Of a stretch of 64,000 bases of DNA, positions 43,817-52,747 are shown one piece after another. Both the position numbers and the translations under genes were made by a program. Each line of letters opens with the position of its first letter. Within the stretch, counting starts at the first letter, position 1. The DNA is from Lachnospiraceae bacterium. GTDB lineage: Bacteria > Bacillota > Clostridia > Lachnospirales > Lachnospiraceae. The stretch spans positions 1 through 64,000 of the forward strand of contig JAFVBE010000038.1 in the NCBI GenBank assembly GCA_017480195.1. The letters run 5' to 3'. The notes under the pieces are model-generated. The model did not search any database and had not been told where the DNA came from. It saw only the letters and a program-made list of their open reading frames with translations.

Positions 43817-45091
43817 CTACATTTTTATAGATGTGACTATCCAATCCATATCTTCAAGCTGATATGGTGATCCACAATATGGACAGATGCGGTTCTTCGT
43901 CGCATCAAAGCTTCCACCGCAATTAATACATTGCAGCTTCTTTATTGAAAAATGATAGTCCAATTTACCGCCAGTTCTTCTTTTCATTGTAAGCCGTACT
44001 GTCTCGTCTTTTTCAATAATTTTGCCACCTGACTCATAGGTATTTGTCATAAAAGCTTCAACTGATAGGGTTATAATTCCATCTTGTTCTTTCATATTTT
44101 TGCAGGCTACAGCTCCATTAAAGGATGTATCAATCAGATTATCAAAGCGATTGCCAAGCATCTCACCCTCATATACAGGCAGCTCATCAGGATTATCTGA
44201 GAATATAATTATCTTTACTAAGGATACAACCTTACCTGTAAAATATGTATATGAAAACTCAGGACTGTACCTCTTCATATAGTTCTCAAATCGTTTATTC
44301 GAACCGGATGTCTTGGATAATATTGATACTGCTTTACCTGCATCAATAAATAATCTGGCAATCAAACTAATCGCCCACAACACATATCCAAACAATCCTC
44401 CTGCTATAATTCCCGATAAAATACCAATTATTATTGCCGAGCCCCAGCTCTTAGACATTTCGGGCGAATAATGCATATCTAATGTATAACCTATAATTGC
44501 AACTATTATAGCCGGAATAACAAACTTTAAAATCTCCCTCTTTAATTCATTTGAAGTTCTTCCGTAATCCTTAAGAATATAATAGTTAGAAATCTTTGGA
44601 TAGAGCTCGTCCATTTTAAAAAATGTATTACAATAAGGGCACCCCTTTGTGAGTTCCTTTATCTTCACATTTGCTCCACAGTTAGAACAGCTATAGAATT
44701 CTTCATCCATATGCTCACCCGATATTACATCCGTAACAGTCTGATACAAGACGACTTTTTCCTGCTTGGCTGATATCTGCTTATCTCCTGCGCTTATAAG
44801 ACGCTTCCACTGACATGTTCTCCAGTATGTACGGCTCTTGTAATGCTCATCCTTCCACTCTGCCGAGCCACTTGAACTCTGGGAAAATTGTCCACGAGGG
44901 ACAAAATCACAGTACATAGTAAGTCCCTTATCATTAAGTCGTTTTTGCTGAAGCTCAATGCCATACCTGACATCCTGGTCGCCTGATGTCACATCCGCTC
45001 CATCATGTAATCCCTCTCCCAATTCTACCGCAAATCTCTCATATATATCACTGCTTAATTTTGACCACTTAATCTCCTGTTCTTTTGGCAT
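43817..45091 (-). CDS. Tim44-like-domain membrane protein with two zinc ribbons
   Basis: The 424-residue protein has a first zinc ribbon CSNCGANVKIKELTKGCPYC (about 135-155), two membrane helices (about 190-210 and 220-250), a Tim44/MRPL45-like domain (about 280-380, with YMKRYSPEFSYTYFTGKVVS and VYEGEMLGNRFDNLIDTSF), and a second zinc ribbon CINCGGSFDATKNRICPYCG near the end. Function is unknown; Tim44-like domains often bind membranes or act as adaptors. ATG 45091 has GGGAGAAAG upstream. It follows the VOC-family gene by 18 bp. Confidence 0.8.
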   Translation of the reverse strand: MPKEQEIKWSKLSSDIYERFAVELGEGLHDGADVTSGDQDVRYGIELQQKRLNDKGLTMYCDFVPRGQFSQSSSGSAEWKDEHYKSRTYWRTCQWKRLISAGDKQISAKQEKVVLYQTVTDVISGEHMDEEFYSCSNCGANVKIKELTKGCPYCNTFFKMDELYPKISNYYILKDYGRTSNELKREILKFVIPAIIVAIIGYTLDMHYSPEMSKSWGSAIIIGILSGIIAGGLFGYVLWAISLIARLFIDAGKAVSILSKTSGSNKRFENYMKRYSPEFSYTYFTGKVVSLVKIIIFSDNPDELPVYEGEMLGNRFDNLIDTSFNGAVACKNMKEQDGIITLSVEAFMTNTYESGGKIIEKDETVRLTMKRRTGGKLDYHFSIKKLQCINCGGSFDATKNRICPYCGSPYQLEDMDWIVTSIKM

Positions 45092-45109
45092 AAATCTTTC
45101 TCCCATCAA

Positions 45110-45499
45110 TTATATCTTCTCATCAAAAAGCTCTATCTCCTCACCAAGCGGACCTTTGCAAAATGCAATCCTTGCCCTGACCTCAGGTTCGGAAGTAAGA
45201 ACTATATCCTTTGGCTCTATGAATACATCATATCCGGCTTCTTTTATTCTGTCAGCGAACATATCAACATTATCTGTGGCAAGTGCAAAATGTCTTACTG
45301 CACCTTTTTCTTCCGTACCCTTTCCATTACAAAATATCTCAATATAAGAATTACCTGTAGATAAAAGAATGCCCTCGTTCCATTTTCTATATACAATAAG
45401 TCCAAGACACTCTGTATAAAATCTTATTGCCTCAGCGTATTTATTCGTATCATCGCATTTTAAAGATATATGATGGATACCTTTTATATAATTTAACAT
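45110..45499 (-). CDS. VOC (glyoxalase/bleomycin-resistance) family protein
   Basis: The 129-residue protein has the two beta-alpha-beta-beta-beta modules of the VOC fold: IKGIHHISLKCDDTNKYAEA and FYTECLGLIVYRKW in the first, VRHFALATDNVDMFADRIKE and FCKGPLGEEIELFDE in the second. Metal ligands are likely His10, a Glu in SYIEIF, His in VRHFAL and Glu in EEIELF. The family includes glyoxalases, dioxygenases and resistance proteins, so the substrate is open. It is transcribed with the Tim44-like gene. Confidence 0.88.
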   Translation of the reverse strand: MLNYIKGIHHISLKCDDTNKYAEAIRFYTECLGLIVYRKWNEGILLSTGNSYIEIFCNGKGTEEKGAVRHFALATDNVDMFADRIKEAGYDVFIEPKDIVLTSEPEVRARIAFCKGPLGEEIELFDEKI

Positions 45500-45724
45500 A
45501 TCTTATAATCTCCGATTTTGATTTTCTATTTTATTTGTTGAATATTATAACAAAGAAAAAACATTTTTACTACATAACATTTCAAATCCTGACAATCACA
45601 AACCCATATAATAATTAATTTGACTTTTCTTCCACACATTTTTATAATTTATAGTAAAAATATAATTATTTTAGCATAGGATAATTAGGTACTCATTTTT
45701 AAAGCACATATAGCAGGTGATTTT

Positions 45725-47131
45725 ATGAAAACAAGAAAACTGCGTCAATCAGCAAAATATACGATTATCATAAGTATTTTTCTGCTTGCCATGAATTTTA
45801 TTCTTGGTTACGTATTAATTCAACAGTCGAAGGCTGCAATGACTATTCTTATGAATGAACGTATGCTGGATGTTGCCAATACAGCAGCTGCTTCTCTTGA
45901 TGGCGACTTACTTGCAACTATTGATGAGAATTCCATAGATAGCGACGCTTATAATGAAATAGTAGAAGATCTTAGATTATTCCTTAATAACATAGACCTT
46001 GAATATATTTATACTGTTAAGGATATGGGCGACAGACACTTTGGTTTTATTATTGATCCTGATCCTGATGACCCGGGATTATACGGCGAAGAAGTAGCAT
46101 ATACAGATGCACTTTACAAGGCAAGTCTTGGCACACCGGGAGTTGATTCGGAAGCCTTTGTTGACCGTTGGGGAACCTTTTACAGCGCATACAGTCCCGT
46201 ATTTGATTCCAATGGAAATGTAGCAGGCATCGTAGGAGTTGATTTCAATGCAAAGTGGTATGAAAGACAGATTAAGCAATATACTATTTCAATAATAATT
46301 GTCAGCGTGCTTTCACTTTTTATCGGTGCAATTATAGTTATTCTGATTACAACTCAGGTAAGAAAGCGATTAAACATTGTCTATGATGAGCTCTCTTCTC
46401 TCGCAGAAGATGTAGAACATCTCAGCAAAGAAGTGTCTTCAAACTCCGGCTACGGGTCAACTACTGATAATCTTACCAATGATGAACTTGAATTATACAA
46501 TCAGTCATCAAAAAAGAAAAAACATTTGACAAAAGATGCCATAGGGGATTTGGGAGATAAGATAAATCTTATGCACAAGGAAATGACGCATTATATTTCT
46601 TATGTTCAGGAACAGGCTTATACTGATTCTATGACCGGAGTCGGAAATAAGACAGCATATCTTGATATGGTAAAAAGATTGAACCATAAGATAAGCAAAG
46701 GCTCCGCCTCATTTGCAATAGTAGTCTTTGATGTAAATGGTCTTAAATCCGTAAACGACAATTTTGGACACGAATATGGCGATATGATTATTTCCGATAC
46801 GGCACTTATTATAAAAAGAACATTCGGTAATGCCAATGTGTTCAGAATCGGCGGTGACGAGTTCATAACCGTTATGGAAGGACATTATACTGATAAATAT
46901 ATAATCGAGCTGTTTAAAGAGCTTGATAATGATCTTGCTTCTTTCAATGCCAACGAAAAAACCTATGAGATGACTCTTTCTTTCTCGAAAGGTGCATCTG
47001 TATTTCGTCCTGAATCAGACAGTGATTATCAATCAGTCTTTAAGCGTGCAGATGACGCTATGTACGCAAACAAAGGGCAATACTACCGGCAGTTTGGGGA
47101 CAGAAGAAGACGGTCGGATGATAACAGATAA
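45725..47131 (+). CDS. membrane diguanylate cyclase with Cache-like sensor
   Basis: The 468-residue protein has membrane helices at about 11-32 and 186-208 enclosing an outside sensor (VANTAAASLDGDLLATIDEN and GTFYSAYSPVFDSNGNVAGI, Cache-like). A coiled-coil or HAMP-like linker follows, then a GGDEF domain (about 300-455) with DSMTGVGNKTAY, FDVNGLKSVNDNFGHEYGD and an intact IGGDEF. The inhibitory I-site RxxD is absent at its usual position. It is the only clearly active diguanylate cyclase in the window. Confidence 0.92.
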   Translation: MKTRKLRQSAKYTIIISIFLLAMNFILGYVLIQQSKAAMTILMNERMLDVANTAAASLDGDLLATIDENSIDSDAYNEIVEDLRLFLNNIDLEYIYTVKDMGDRHFGFIIDPDPDDPGLYGEEVAYTDALYKASLGTPGVDSEAFVDRWGTFYSAYSPVFDSNGNVAGIVGVDFNAKWYERQIKQYTISIIIVSVLSLFIGAIIVILITTQVRKRLNIVYDELSSLAEDVEHLSKEVSSNSGYGSTTDNLTNDELELYNQSSKKKKHLTKDAIGDLGDKINLMHKEMTHYISYVQEQAYTDSMTGVGNKTAYLDMVKRLNHKISKGSASFAIVVFDVNGLKSVNDNFGHEYGDMIISDTALIIKRTFGNANVFRIGGDEFITVMEGHYTDKYIIELFKELDNDLASFNANEKTYEMTLSFSKGASVFRPESDSDYQSVFKRADDAMYANKGQYYRQFGDRRRRSDDNR

Positions 47132-47141
47132 AATTCAAATC

Positions 47142-47170
47142 TTGACATTTATAATCCCATATAATATATT
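47142..47170 (+). promoter_or_regulatory. promoter of the MFS exporter transcript
   Basis: TTGACA (47142-47147) and TATATT (47165-47170) are spaced by 17 bp and start 10 bp after the stop of the diguanylate cyclase gene. Confidence 0.6.
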
Positions 47171-47198
47171 TATACCATCAAACAAAGAGGTAATTATT

Positions 47199-47255
47199 AT
47201 GTTTTGGAAAATGACAAATCTACAGCTAAAAAAAGGTTACACTTTTCTCCTTTAG
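47199..47255 (+). CDS. regulatory leader peptide of the MFS exporter
   Basis: A short frame of 18 codons (MFWKMTNLQLKKGYTFLL, then TAG) starts with ATG 47199, preceded by AAGAGG at 8 nt. It sits between a strong promoter and a set of mutually exclusive hairpins that control the ribosome site of the exporter gene. This is the layout of the leader peptides of inducible erm, cat and some efflux genes, where a ribosome stalled by an antibiotic frees the downstream gene. Confidence 0.65.
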   Translation: MFWKMTNLQLKKGYTFLL

Positions 47256-47337
47256 GGGGATAGTGCGCTCTTTTTTAGGAATATTTGTCTGATTCTGCAC
47301 TATCTCCTTAACAGTTTATTAAACAGTTAAAGGAGAT
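47247..47337 (+). promoter_or_regulatory. translational attenuator controlling the MFS exporter
   Basis: Four segments are visible: 1 CTCCTTT (47247-47253, at the end of the leader peptide), 2 GGGGATAGTGC (47256-47266), 3 GCACTATCTCC continuing TTAAC (47297-47312), and 4 GTTAAAGGAGAT (47326-47337, containing the ribosome site). 2 pairs with 3, and 3 pairs with 4 (ATCTCCTTAAC with GTTAA-GGAGAT). Pairing 3:4 hides the ribosome site; pairing 2:3 frees it. A ribosome stalled near the end of the leader could decide between them. Confidence 0.65.
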
Positions 47338-47343
47338 ATTTTT

Positions 47344-48426
47344 ATGTTCAATATTAAAAAACAGATTAATAAATTATATATAACATCAATTCTTGCCAAC
47401 CTCTCCATAACAGGTGCCTGGGTGGCAATACTTGCCGCACGCGGATTCAGTTTGATTAAAATTGGTTTTGCGGAGACAGTATTTCATATTACAAGCCTTA
47501 TCTTCGAGATACCTTCGGGTGTTTTTGCCGATGTATTCGGCAGAAAAAGAATGCTTGTTATAAGCCATATTATGACGATAATCGGAAATGTAATAATGGT
47601 TCTTAATGAAAGCTTTGTTACAGTATGCTTTTCATTTGTATTTTTTGCACTCGGATATAATTTCTCGTCAGGCTCAGACGATGCGCTTGCATATGACTCA
47701 CTTAAATCTGTAAATCAGGAAAGCCGCTACGATAAATATTCATCCAATCAGCTAATAATCTACAGAATAGGCAATGCTTTTTCAACACTTTGTGCCGGTG
47801 TGGCACTTATGCTTGGATATAAAACAGCTTATACAATAAGTGCACTAACGGACATTGCAGCGCTGATGTTCATCTTTACATTGAAAGAAATACGAGTTAA
47901 TGATGATGAAGCAAAGCTTATGTCAAGGATAATAAGATGTTTTGCCGACAGCTTCATATTCCTTAGAAATGAGAAAAAAGCTGTCGCATTAATGATGTGT
48001 AACTCCGCTGTCGGAGCTATCGATATCTTGCTTTTATTCTTCCTGCAGGCTAAGCTTTTGGAAGCAGGATTAAAAGACTTTGCATTAGGTGTGGCATTAT
48101 TTGCTATGGAATTAGGTGGTATGCTTGGAGCAAAACTGATACTTAAATTCCATCACATAAGATATAGAAATATACTTTTCATATGTCTAATCGGTGTAAG
48201 CTCAGGAATATTGTTAGAGCACACCGGACTATATACTATAATGACACTTGGCGGCTTCCTGTCTGCTATGGCAGACGATGCCCTACAGGTAAGGACAAAT
48301 ACCAAACTACAGGATATGTTCCCCTCTGACAAAAGGGCAACGCTCATATCCATTGAATCATTTACATTTTCAATCATTATGATAGTGCTTTCACCACTGG
48401 CAGGCTTCTTCTTCTCGAAGTGGTAA
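47344..48426 (+). CDS. MFS transporter, probable drug exporter
   Basis: The 360-residue membrane protein has MFS features: 10-12 helices, the inter-helix 2-3 motif GVFADVFGRKRML, and a Gly-rich segment (MELGGMLGAKLIL). It is short for the family (usually about 400 residues). The antibiotic-style attenuator in its leader suggests export of a ribosome-targeting drug. TetA(P)/Mef-type exporters are the nearest guess, without a firm match. GGAG precedes ATG 47344 but is held in a hairpin. Confidence 0.8.
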   Translation: MFNIKKQINKLYITSILANLSITGAWVAILAARGFSLIKIGFAETVFHITSLIFEIPSGVFADVFGRKRMLVISHIMTIIGNVIMVLNESFVTVCFSFVFFALGYNFSSGSDDALAYDSLKSVNQESRYDKYSSNQLIIYRIGNAFSTLCAGVALMLGYKTAYTISALTDIAALMFIFTLKEIRVNDDEAKLMSRIIRCFADSFIFLRNEKKAVALMMCNSAVGAIDILLLFFLQAKLLEAGLKDFALGVALFAMELGGMLGAKLILKFHHIRYRNILFICLIGVSSGILLEHTGLYTIMTLGGFLSAMADDALQVRTNTKLQDMFPSDKRATLISIESFTFSIIMIVLSPLAGFFFSKW

Positions 48427-48431
48427 AAATG

Positions 48432-48460
48432 CGGGCGGTCATATTATATATGTCCGCCCG
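48432..48460. terminator. GC-rich hairpin terminator between convergent genes
   Basis: CGGGCGG (48432-48438) pairs with CCGCCCG (48454-48460). On the minus strand it continues CATTTTTACC. The stop codon of the minus-strand gene (48444) lies inside the loop. Confidence 0.75.
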
Positions 48461-49475
48461 TATTCACTCTTATAATATTTGAAATATTTTCAAGAAGCAT
48501 TTTCTCGTAATCTCGTTCTCCCTGTGCGATAGAGAATTTATCCAGCACATTATACGCCTCATTGATAAATTTAATTGTCATATCAATATCATTAAGCACA
48601 AAATAATGGTAGTATGCAAGCACTCGTCTTCCGTTCGTGTCCATATCATTGTTTAAATCTATGTTTATTATATCATAGAAAAGCTTTGCACGCTGAGGAT
48701 TAAAGCTGATATAGGAATAATAAAATATCTCGTTATATATAGCATTTGTGTATACCTTTATGTAATTTACCCGCTCACCTGATATATCATCCTTAACAAT
48801 AAGTATCCTGTCAAAATTATTTATAATTTCCGGCAGCGCAGAAAAATCACCAAGCCAAACCTTCTGCATAAATCTAAAGGATTCATAAACTATTCTTTCA
48901 TAGTCTGTGGCCTTAAGTCCTAATTCCTCATATCTTGGCAGATATAATTTGTCTAACGGCACACCGAGACTGAATTCTTCTCCTATATGTCTGGTATATG
49001 TGCTAAGTCTGTTTTTTCGATTAGCTATAAGATAAATAGTAATAGAAATAGTAAAAATCTCAGATATGATATACCACATTCCAAATCCGCACCAAAACAT
49101 AAAGGCCTTACTATCAGAATGTCCCCAATCAAAACAGGCGCCAATAATAATTATTATAATTGCGGCAACCGAAAGTCTTAATAACAAATCTATTATTGAA
49201 ATCTTTATATCCTTTTTTTCGTCATAGCTGCCTAATTCTTTGGGAATTGTCATCGTCTGGCATACAGGCGAAAATTTACCTATTTTCCATCTTTTATCAC
49301 CTGCTGTCTCTGTCATATCAAACCACAGATATTTTACAGATAAAATTCTATTTCCGAAACACACTCTGACCAAAAGACTGATAAGCTGATCAATAAGGGA
49401 AACAATACTTATGCCTACAATCACCCCTAATAATGCCAAAATAAAAGACAGATATGATGCAGATATGTGATTCAT
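48444..49475 (-). CDS. membrane protein of unknown function, possibly a decayed M50-like protein
   Basis: The 343-residue protein has membrane helices at about 7-30, 93-112 and 122-145 and a soluble, helical C-terminal half (about 165-343). The stretch SLIDQLISLLVRVCFGNRIL then SVKYLWFDM resembles in spacing the site-2-protease-like segment IHELGH...LTGYKFLSF found in small bacterial M50 proteins, but the HExxH metal motif is absent. I offer that only as a possibility. No partner genes are evident; it is convergent with the MFS gene. Confidence 0.6.
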   Translation of the reverse strand: MNHISASYLSFILALLGVIVGISIVSLIDQLISLLVRVCFGNRILSVKYLWFDMTETAGDKRWKIGKFSPVCQTMTIPKELGSYDEKKDIKISIIDLLLRLSVAAIIIIIIGACFDWGHSDSKAFMFWCGFGMWYIISEIFTISITIYLIANRKNRLSTYTRHIGEEFSLGVPLDKLYLPRYEELGLKATDYERIVYESFRFMQKVWLGDFSALPEIINNFDRILIVKDDISGERVNYIKVYTNAIYNEIFYYSYISFNPQRAKLFYDIINIDLNNDMDTNGRRVLAYYHYFVLNDIDMTIKFINEAYNVLDKFSIAQGERDYEKMLLENISNIIRVNTGGHI

Positions 49476-49582
49476 AATTAACTCCCTTCGTATTTTCTTT
49501 ATTTAATATATACTAATTATACGACTTTTCTATATGCGCTATCTCATATATATTAACCGGTCTTTCTCATTTAATTTATTGA

Positions 49583-50554
49583 TTACACCTTTATTATACA
49601 TATAATCCCCACCATAAGCAAAATAAGAGCAACCTCACAAATAAATGCCGTCATATAAAGCAAATGATTTGCTCTCCTTATATCTTCATATGATACCTCT
49701 TTTGTGGCATCTCCGATATATGGCTTTTCTACAAGTTTACCAAAATAACTTGCATCTCCGGCAAGCCTTATGCCAAGTGCTCCGGCACACACACTCTCTG
49801 TCTGCGCGGAATTCGGGCTTGCGTGTTTGTGACAGTCTCTTTTATAAATTTTATATGCGTTCTTTCCATCATAGCTTTTGCCGGATAAAAAGCTTGCTGC
49901 TATCATAAGATATGCACTGATTCGTGACGGAATATAGTTGACTACATCATCAAACCTCGCTGCACATCTTCCGAAATTTATGTATCTGTAATTCTTGTAG
50001 CCCACCATAGAATCCATAGTGTTTACTGCCTTGTATAAAAAACCTAATATCGGTCCGCCCAATGCTGTATATATCATAGGGGCAATACAACCATCAGAGG
50101 TATTCTCAGCAACCGTCTCTATGGCAGCTTTGGCAATTCCCTCCACATCAAGAGAATCCACATCTCTTCCGACTATCATAGACACAGCCTGCCTTGCCCC
50201 CAACAAGTCATCGGCTTTTAGTGCCTTATAAACCCTCATACTTTCCACACGCAAATCCTTTATGCTAAGTATCTGATATGTCATTATCGACTCTATAGCA
50301 AGTCCGAGATAACTATTCAGTTTATAACAGGTAATAAGAATAACCGCCGTAACTACCCCTGTTATCACAAACACAGTAATGACAAGCAGTCTTCCGCGTC
50401 TTAATGACTTTGTTTTCTCTTCCGTATTCCATCTTTTTTCAAGTGCACCAATCAAAGCCCCTATAAGCCTAATCGGATGTGGCATAAAATGTGGGTCTCC
50501 GAAAATCAAATCCAATATAAAGCCTGTAAAAAATGCTATAATGTGATATATCAT
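49583..50554 (-). CDS. cobD: adenosylcobinamide-phosphate synthase CobD/CbiB
   Basis: The 323-residue membrane protein has the CobD signatures FILDLIFGDPHFMPHPIRLI and VAENTSDGCIAPMIYTALGG, and a C-terminal IPSRISAYLMIAAS. It attaches aminopropanol phosphate to adenosylcobyric acid. It is the last gene of the run cobT-cobU-cobS-cobU2-cobC-cobD, separated from the phosphatase gene by about 110 bp. Confidence 0.95.
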   Translation of the reverse strand: MIYHIIAFFTGFILDLIFGDPHFMPHPIRLIGALIGALEKRWNTEEKTKSLRRGRLLVITVFVITGVVTAVILITCYKLNSYLGLAIESIMTYQILSIKDLRVESMRVYKALKADDLLGARQAVSMIVGRDVDSLDVEGIAKAAIETVAENTSDGCIAPMIYTALGGPILGFLYKAVNTMDSMVGYKNYRYINFGRCAARFDDVVNYIPSRISAYLMIAASFLSGKSYDGKNAYKIYKRDCHKHASPNSAQTESVCAGALGIRLAGDASYFGKLVEKPYIGDATKEVSYEDIRRANHLLYMTAFICEVALILLMVGIICIIKV

Positions 50555-50667
50555 TTTTCTAAAATTTTTCTCCTGTATATCGGTTTATCTAAATAACAAT
50601 TAAACAATGTGTATTATATCACTTTATAAATAAAAACCATATGTTCAAATTCAATTCATCAACTATA

Positions 50668-51342
50668 TCACACAAAATAAAGTGGTTTAAAGTCTATCAA
50701 CTTATCAGAATTAAATTCTAATATATAACCCTCTCCGTTTTTTACCTGAAAATCAAAATAATCTGAATTCGTCAGACTACTTAATATGGACATAATCGTA
50801 CCACCATGCACTATGGCAGTTGCACTAATAAGTTCTTTTGTGGAATTATCAGCCATTTTCAAAGAGTAATTTAGGGGAACTTGTTTGGTCATTTCTCTCA
50901 GATTAAGCAAATGCTTTTCACATATTTCTAAGCTTTTCTTCAATCCCAACATAGAGCGATTTATAAATACTTCAAGGGTTTCTCCGTCCGGTATCTGACC
51001 TTTGCATCCTGAATCCACCCACTCCTGATACAATGGATTACCGGATAATTCCTGATAGCTTTTTCCCTCGAACTGTCCGAAATCTATCTCCTTCCATTCT
51101 TCTATGACATAAGCTTCCTGAGCCGGAAATAAAATCTCAGCAGTCTGTCTGCATCTTAGCATGGGACTTATGAACAGTAAATCACTCTTATTATAAAAGC
51201 TTTTTTTATCAGTTATCTCCCTGATACCTTTATCAGATAAGGCCTCATCTGTCTGTCCTAAGTATCTTTTTTCTTCGTTGGACTTTGTACTTCCATGCCG
51301 TATCAGAGTCAATTCTATCTTGAAATGTGTTTTATCTCTCAT
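50668..51342 (-). CDS. cobC: histidine phosphatase family protein, probable alpha-ribazole phosphatase
   Basis: The 224-residue protein has the RHG motif LIRHGSTKSNEEKRYLGQTD typical of CobC-like alpha-ribazole phosphatases, LLFISPMLRCRQTAEILFP, WKEIDFGQFEGKSYQEL and the second His in ATAIVHGGTI. Its place within the cobalamin cluster supports removal of the phosphate from alpha-ribazole phosphate or cobalamin phosphate. It is 30 bp downstream of the second cobU-like gene. Confidence 0.85.
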   Translation of the reverse strand: MRDKTHFKIELTLIRHGSTKSNEEKRYLGQTDEALSDKGIREITDKKSFYNKSDLLFISPMLRCRQTAEILFPAQEAYVIEEWKEIDFGQFEGKSYQELSGNPLYQEWVDSGCKGQIPDGETLEVFINRSMLGLKKSLEICEKHLLNLREMTKQVPLNYSLKMADNSTKELISATAIVHGGTIMSILSSLTNSDYFDFQVKNGEGYILEFNSDKLIDFKPLYFV

Positions 51343-51372
51343 ACTAAATTAATTACCTCATCAGTGCATAGC

Positions 51373-51828
51373 TTATTTTATCTTTTGTCCTATTCCACAG
51401 ACTACCCTTTTAACTTCATCAGCTTTCTCTGCTAAAAAGCACTGTATTCTGCCTATCTTTTCCCTAAGCAACCTCTCATTCTTATCAACAGGAACTATGC
51501 CGTTACCCACCTCATTAGTTATTATGATTGCGTTAGGATAATTACTTATGATTTTTTCAATTAAAACCTCAGGAGAATTTCCGGTATAATATTCTCTTTC
51601 AATTAATTTATTTATATTATTAAACACTATACATCTGTCAGATTTACTTTCAAGCAATTCAATAAAACGGCAATCATTTTCATTATAATTGTCATTTCTA
51701 CTTGTATTTTCTATACCCCTTAGAGCATTCAGCTTTTCAAAATCATATACATCTTCATCACTGACACCATATTTACTTTTCGCATACCTAAGCTTTCCCT
51801 GAGCGTATCCGCCTATAACTAAAATCAT
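51373..51828 (-). CDS. CobU-like protein lacking the guanylylated histidine (second copy)
   Basis: The 151-residue protein is a short CobU relative. The C-terminal half keeps ITNEVGNGIVPVDKNERLLR and the final ADEVKRVVCGIGQKIK, which match CobU well. The P-loop is altered to GGYAQGKLRYAK (Lys kept, following Ser lost), and the RxxxHR segment with the GMP-accepting His is missing. It complements the neighbouring CobU, whose own C-terminal motif is changed, so the two may work as a heteromer or this one may be decaying. It lies between cobS and cobC. Confidence 0.75.
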   Translation of the reverse strand: MILVIGGYAQGKLRYAKSKYGVSDEDVYDFEKLNALRGIENTSRNDNYNENDCRFIELLESKSDRCIVFNNINKLIEREYYTGNSPEVLIEKIISNYPNAIIITNEVGNGIVPVDKNERLLREKIGRIQCFLAEKADEVKRVVCGIGQKIK

Positions 51829-51885
51829 TTTATCACCCGTAAATCTATAAACTTATTTATACATATTAACAAATTCTTTGTCCAA

Positions 51886-52653
51886 TTATAATACCATCTC
51901 ATAAACAGCTATGACTACCGCCAGAATAACCTCAAGACATACTACAAAGTATCCGGCCGTATCTCCTGTGATGCCGCCAAATTCTTTTCGGATTTTCCAC
52001 CAATAATACAAAAGATATAAAAGTGATACCACAACGATTATAACACCCAATTTAACATTCTGCCACATCATAACAGCAGCGCACAATATAAGCTCTATGC
52101 TGAGTATGACCTTTAAAACCGCCTGTCTTGAAGTCGCACTATCCGAAAATGTATGAAGCATTCCATCTTCCTTAGCCCCTTTAAAGGATATAACCACTAT
52201 GGCACTGAGTGCTCTTGACAAAATAAATATACAAGCAAATATACCTATAGCATCTTCACTGATTTCTGCAAATGCGCCCATGAATACAAGTCCCCGGACA
52301 ACCAGCATAATAACCGAAAATGCTCCAATATGTGCATCCTTCATTATCTCAAGTTTTTCTTCTTTACTTTTATAGGATTTCAGCGCATCCATCGTATCCA
52401 TAAAACCATCTATGTGAAATCCACCTGTTATAATGAGTGGTATCGCAACACCTATGCATGTATATGTAATTATTCCAATATCAAATCTGTAGCATATATA
52501 ATTCCAAAGAAAAACCAGTCCACCTATCAAAGCACCCACAAACGGAAAGAATATCAAGTGATATCTCATATCTTTTTCCTCCCACTTAAATTGCGGTACG
52601 GGAACTTTTGAATATATTGAAAACGCTATACATAATGCTTTTATTAATTCCAT
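51886..52653 (-). CDS. cobS: adenosylcobinamide-GDP ribazoletransferase CobS
   Basis: The 255-residue membrane protein has CobS signatures: IAFSIYSKVPVPQFKWEEKD at the start, TGGFHIDGFMDTMDALKSYK with the metal-binding acidic positions, and KDAHIGAFSVIMLVVRGLV. It joins alpha-ribazole to GDP-cobinamide, the last ring step of cobalamin assembly. It is preceded by cobU and followed by the second cobU-like gene. Confidence 0.96.
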   Translation of the reverse strand: MELIKALCIAFSIYSKVPVPQFKWEEKDMRYHLIFFPFVGALIGGLVFLWNYICYRFDIGIITYTCIGVAIPLIITGGFHIDGFMDTMDALKSYKSKEEKLEIMKDAHIGAFSVIMLVVRGLVFMGAFAEISEDAIGIFACIFILSRALSAIVVISFKGAKEDGMLHTFSDSATSRQAVLKVILSIELILCAAVMMWQNVKLGVIIVVVSLLYLLYYWWKIRKEFGGITGDTAGYFVVCLEVILAVVIAVYEMVL

Positions 52654-52747
52654 TCTTTTATCCTTTTATTAAACACCTTTAATTTCATAAAATTGCATTA
52701 AATAATTACTAAATTATCTTTCGTAATTCTAATCCTATTTATAAAAA

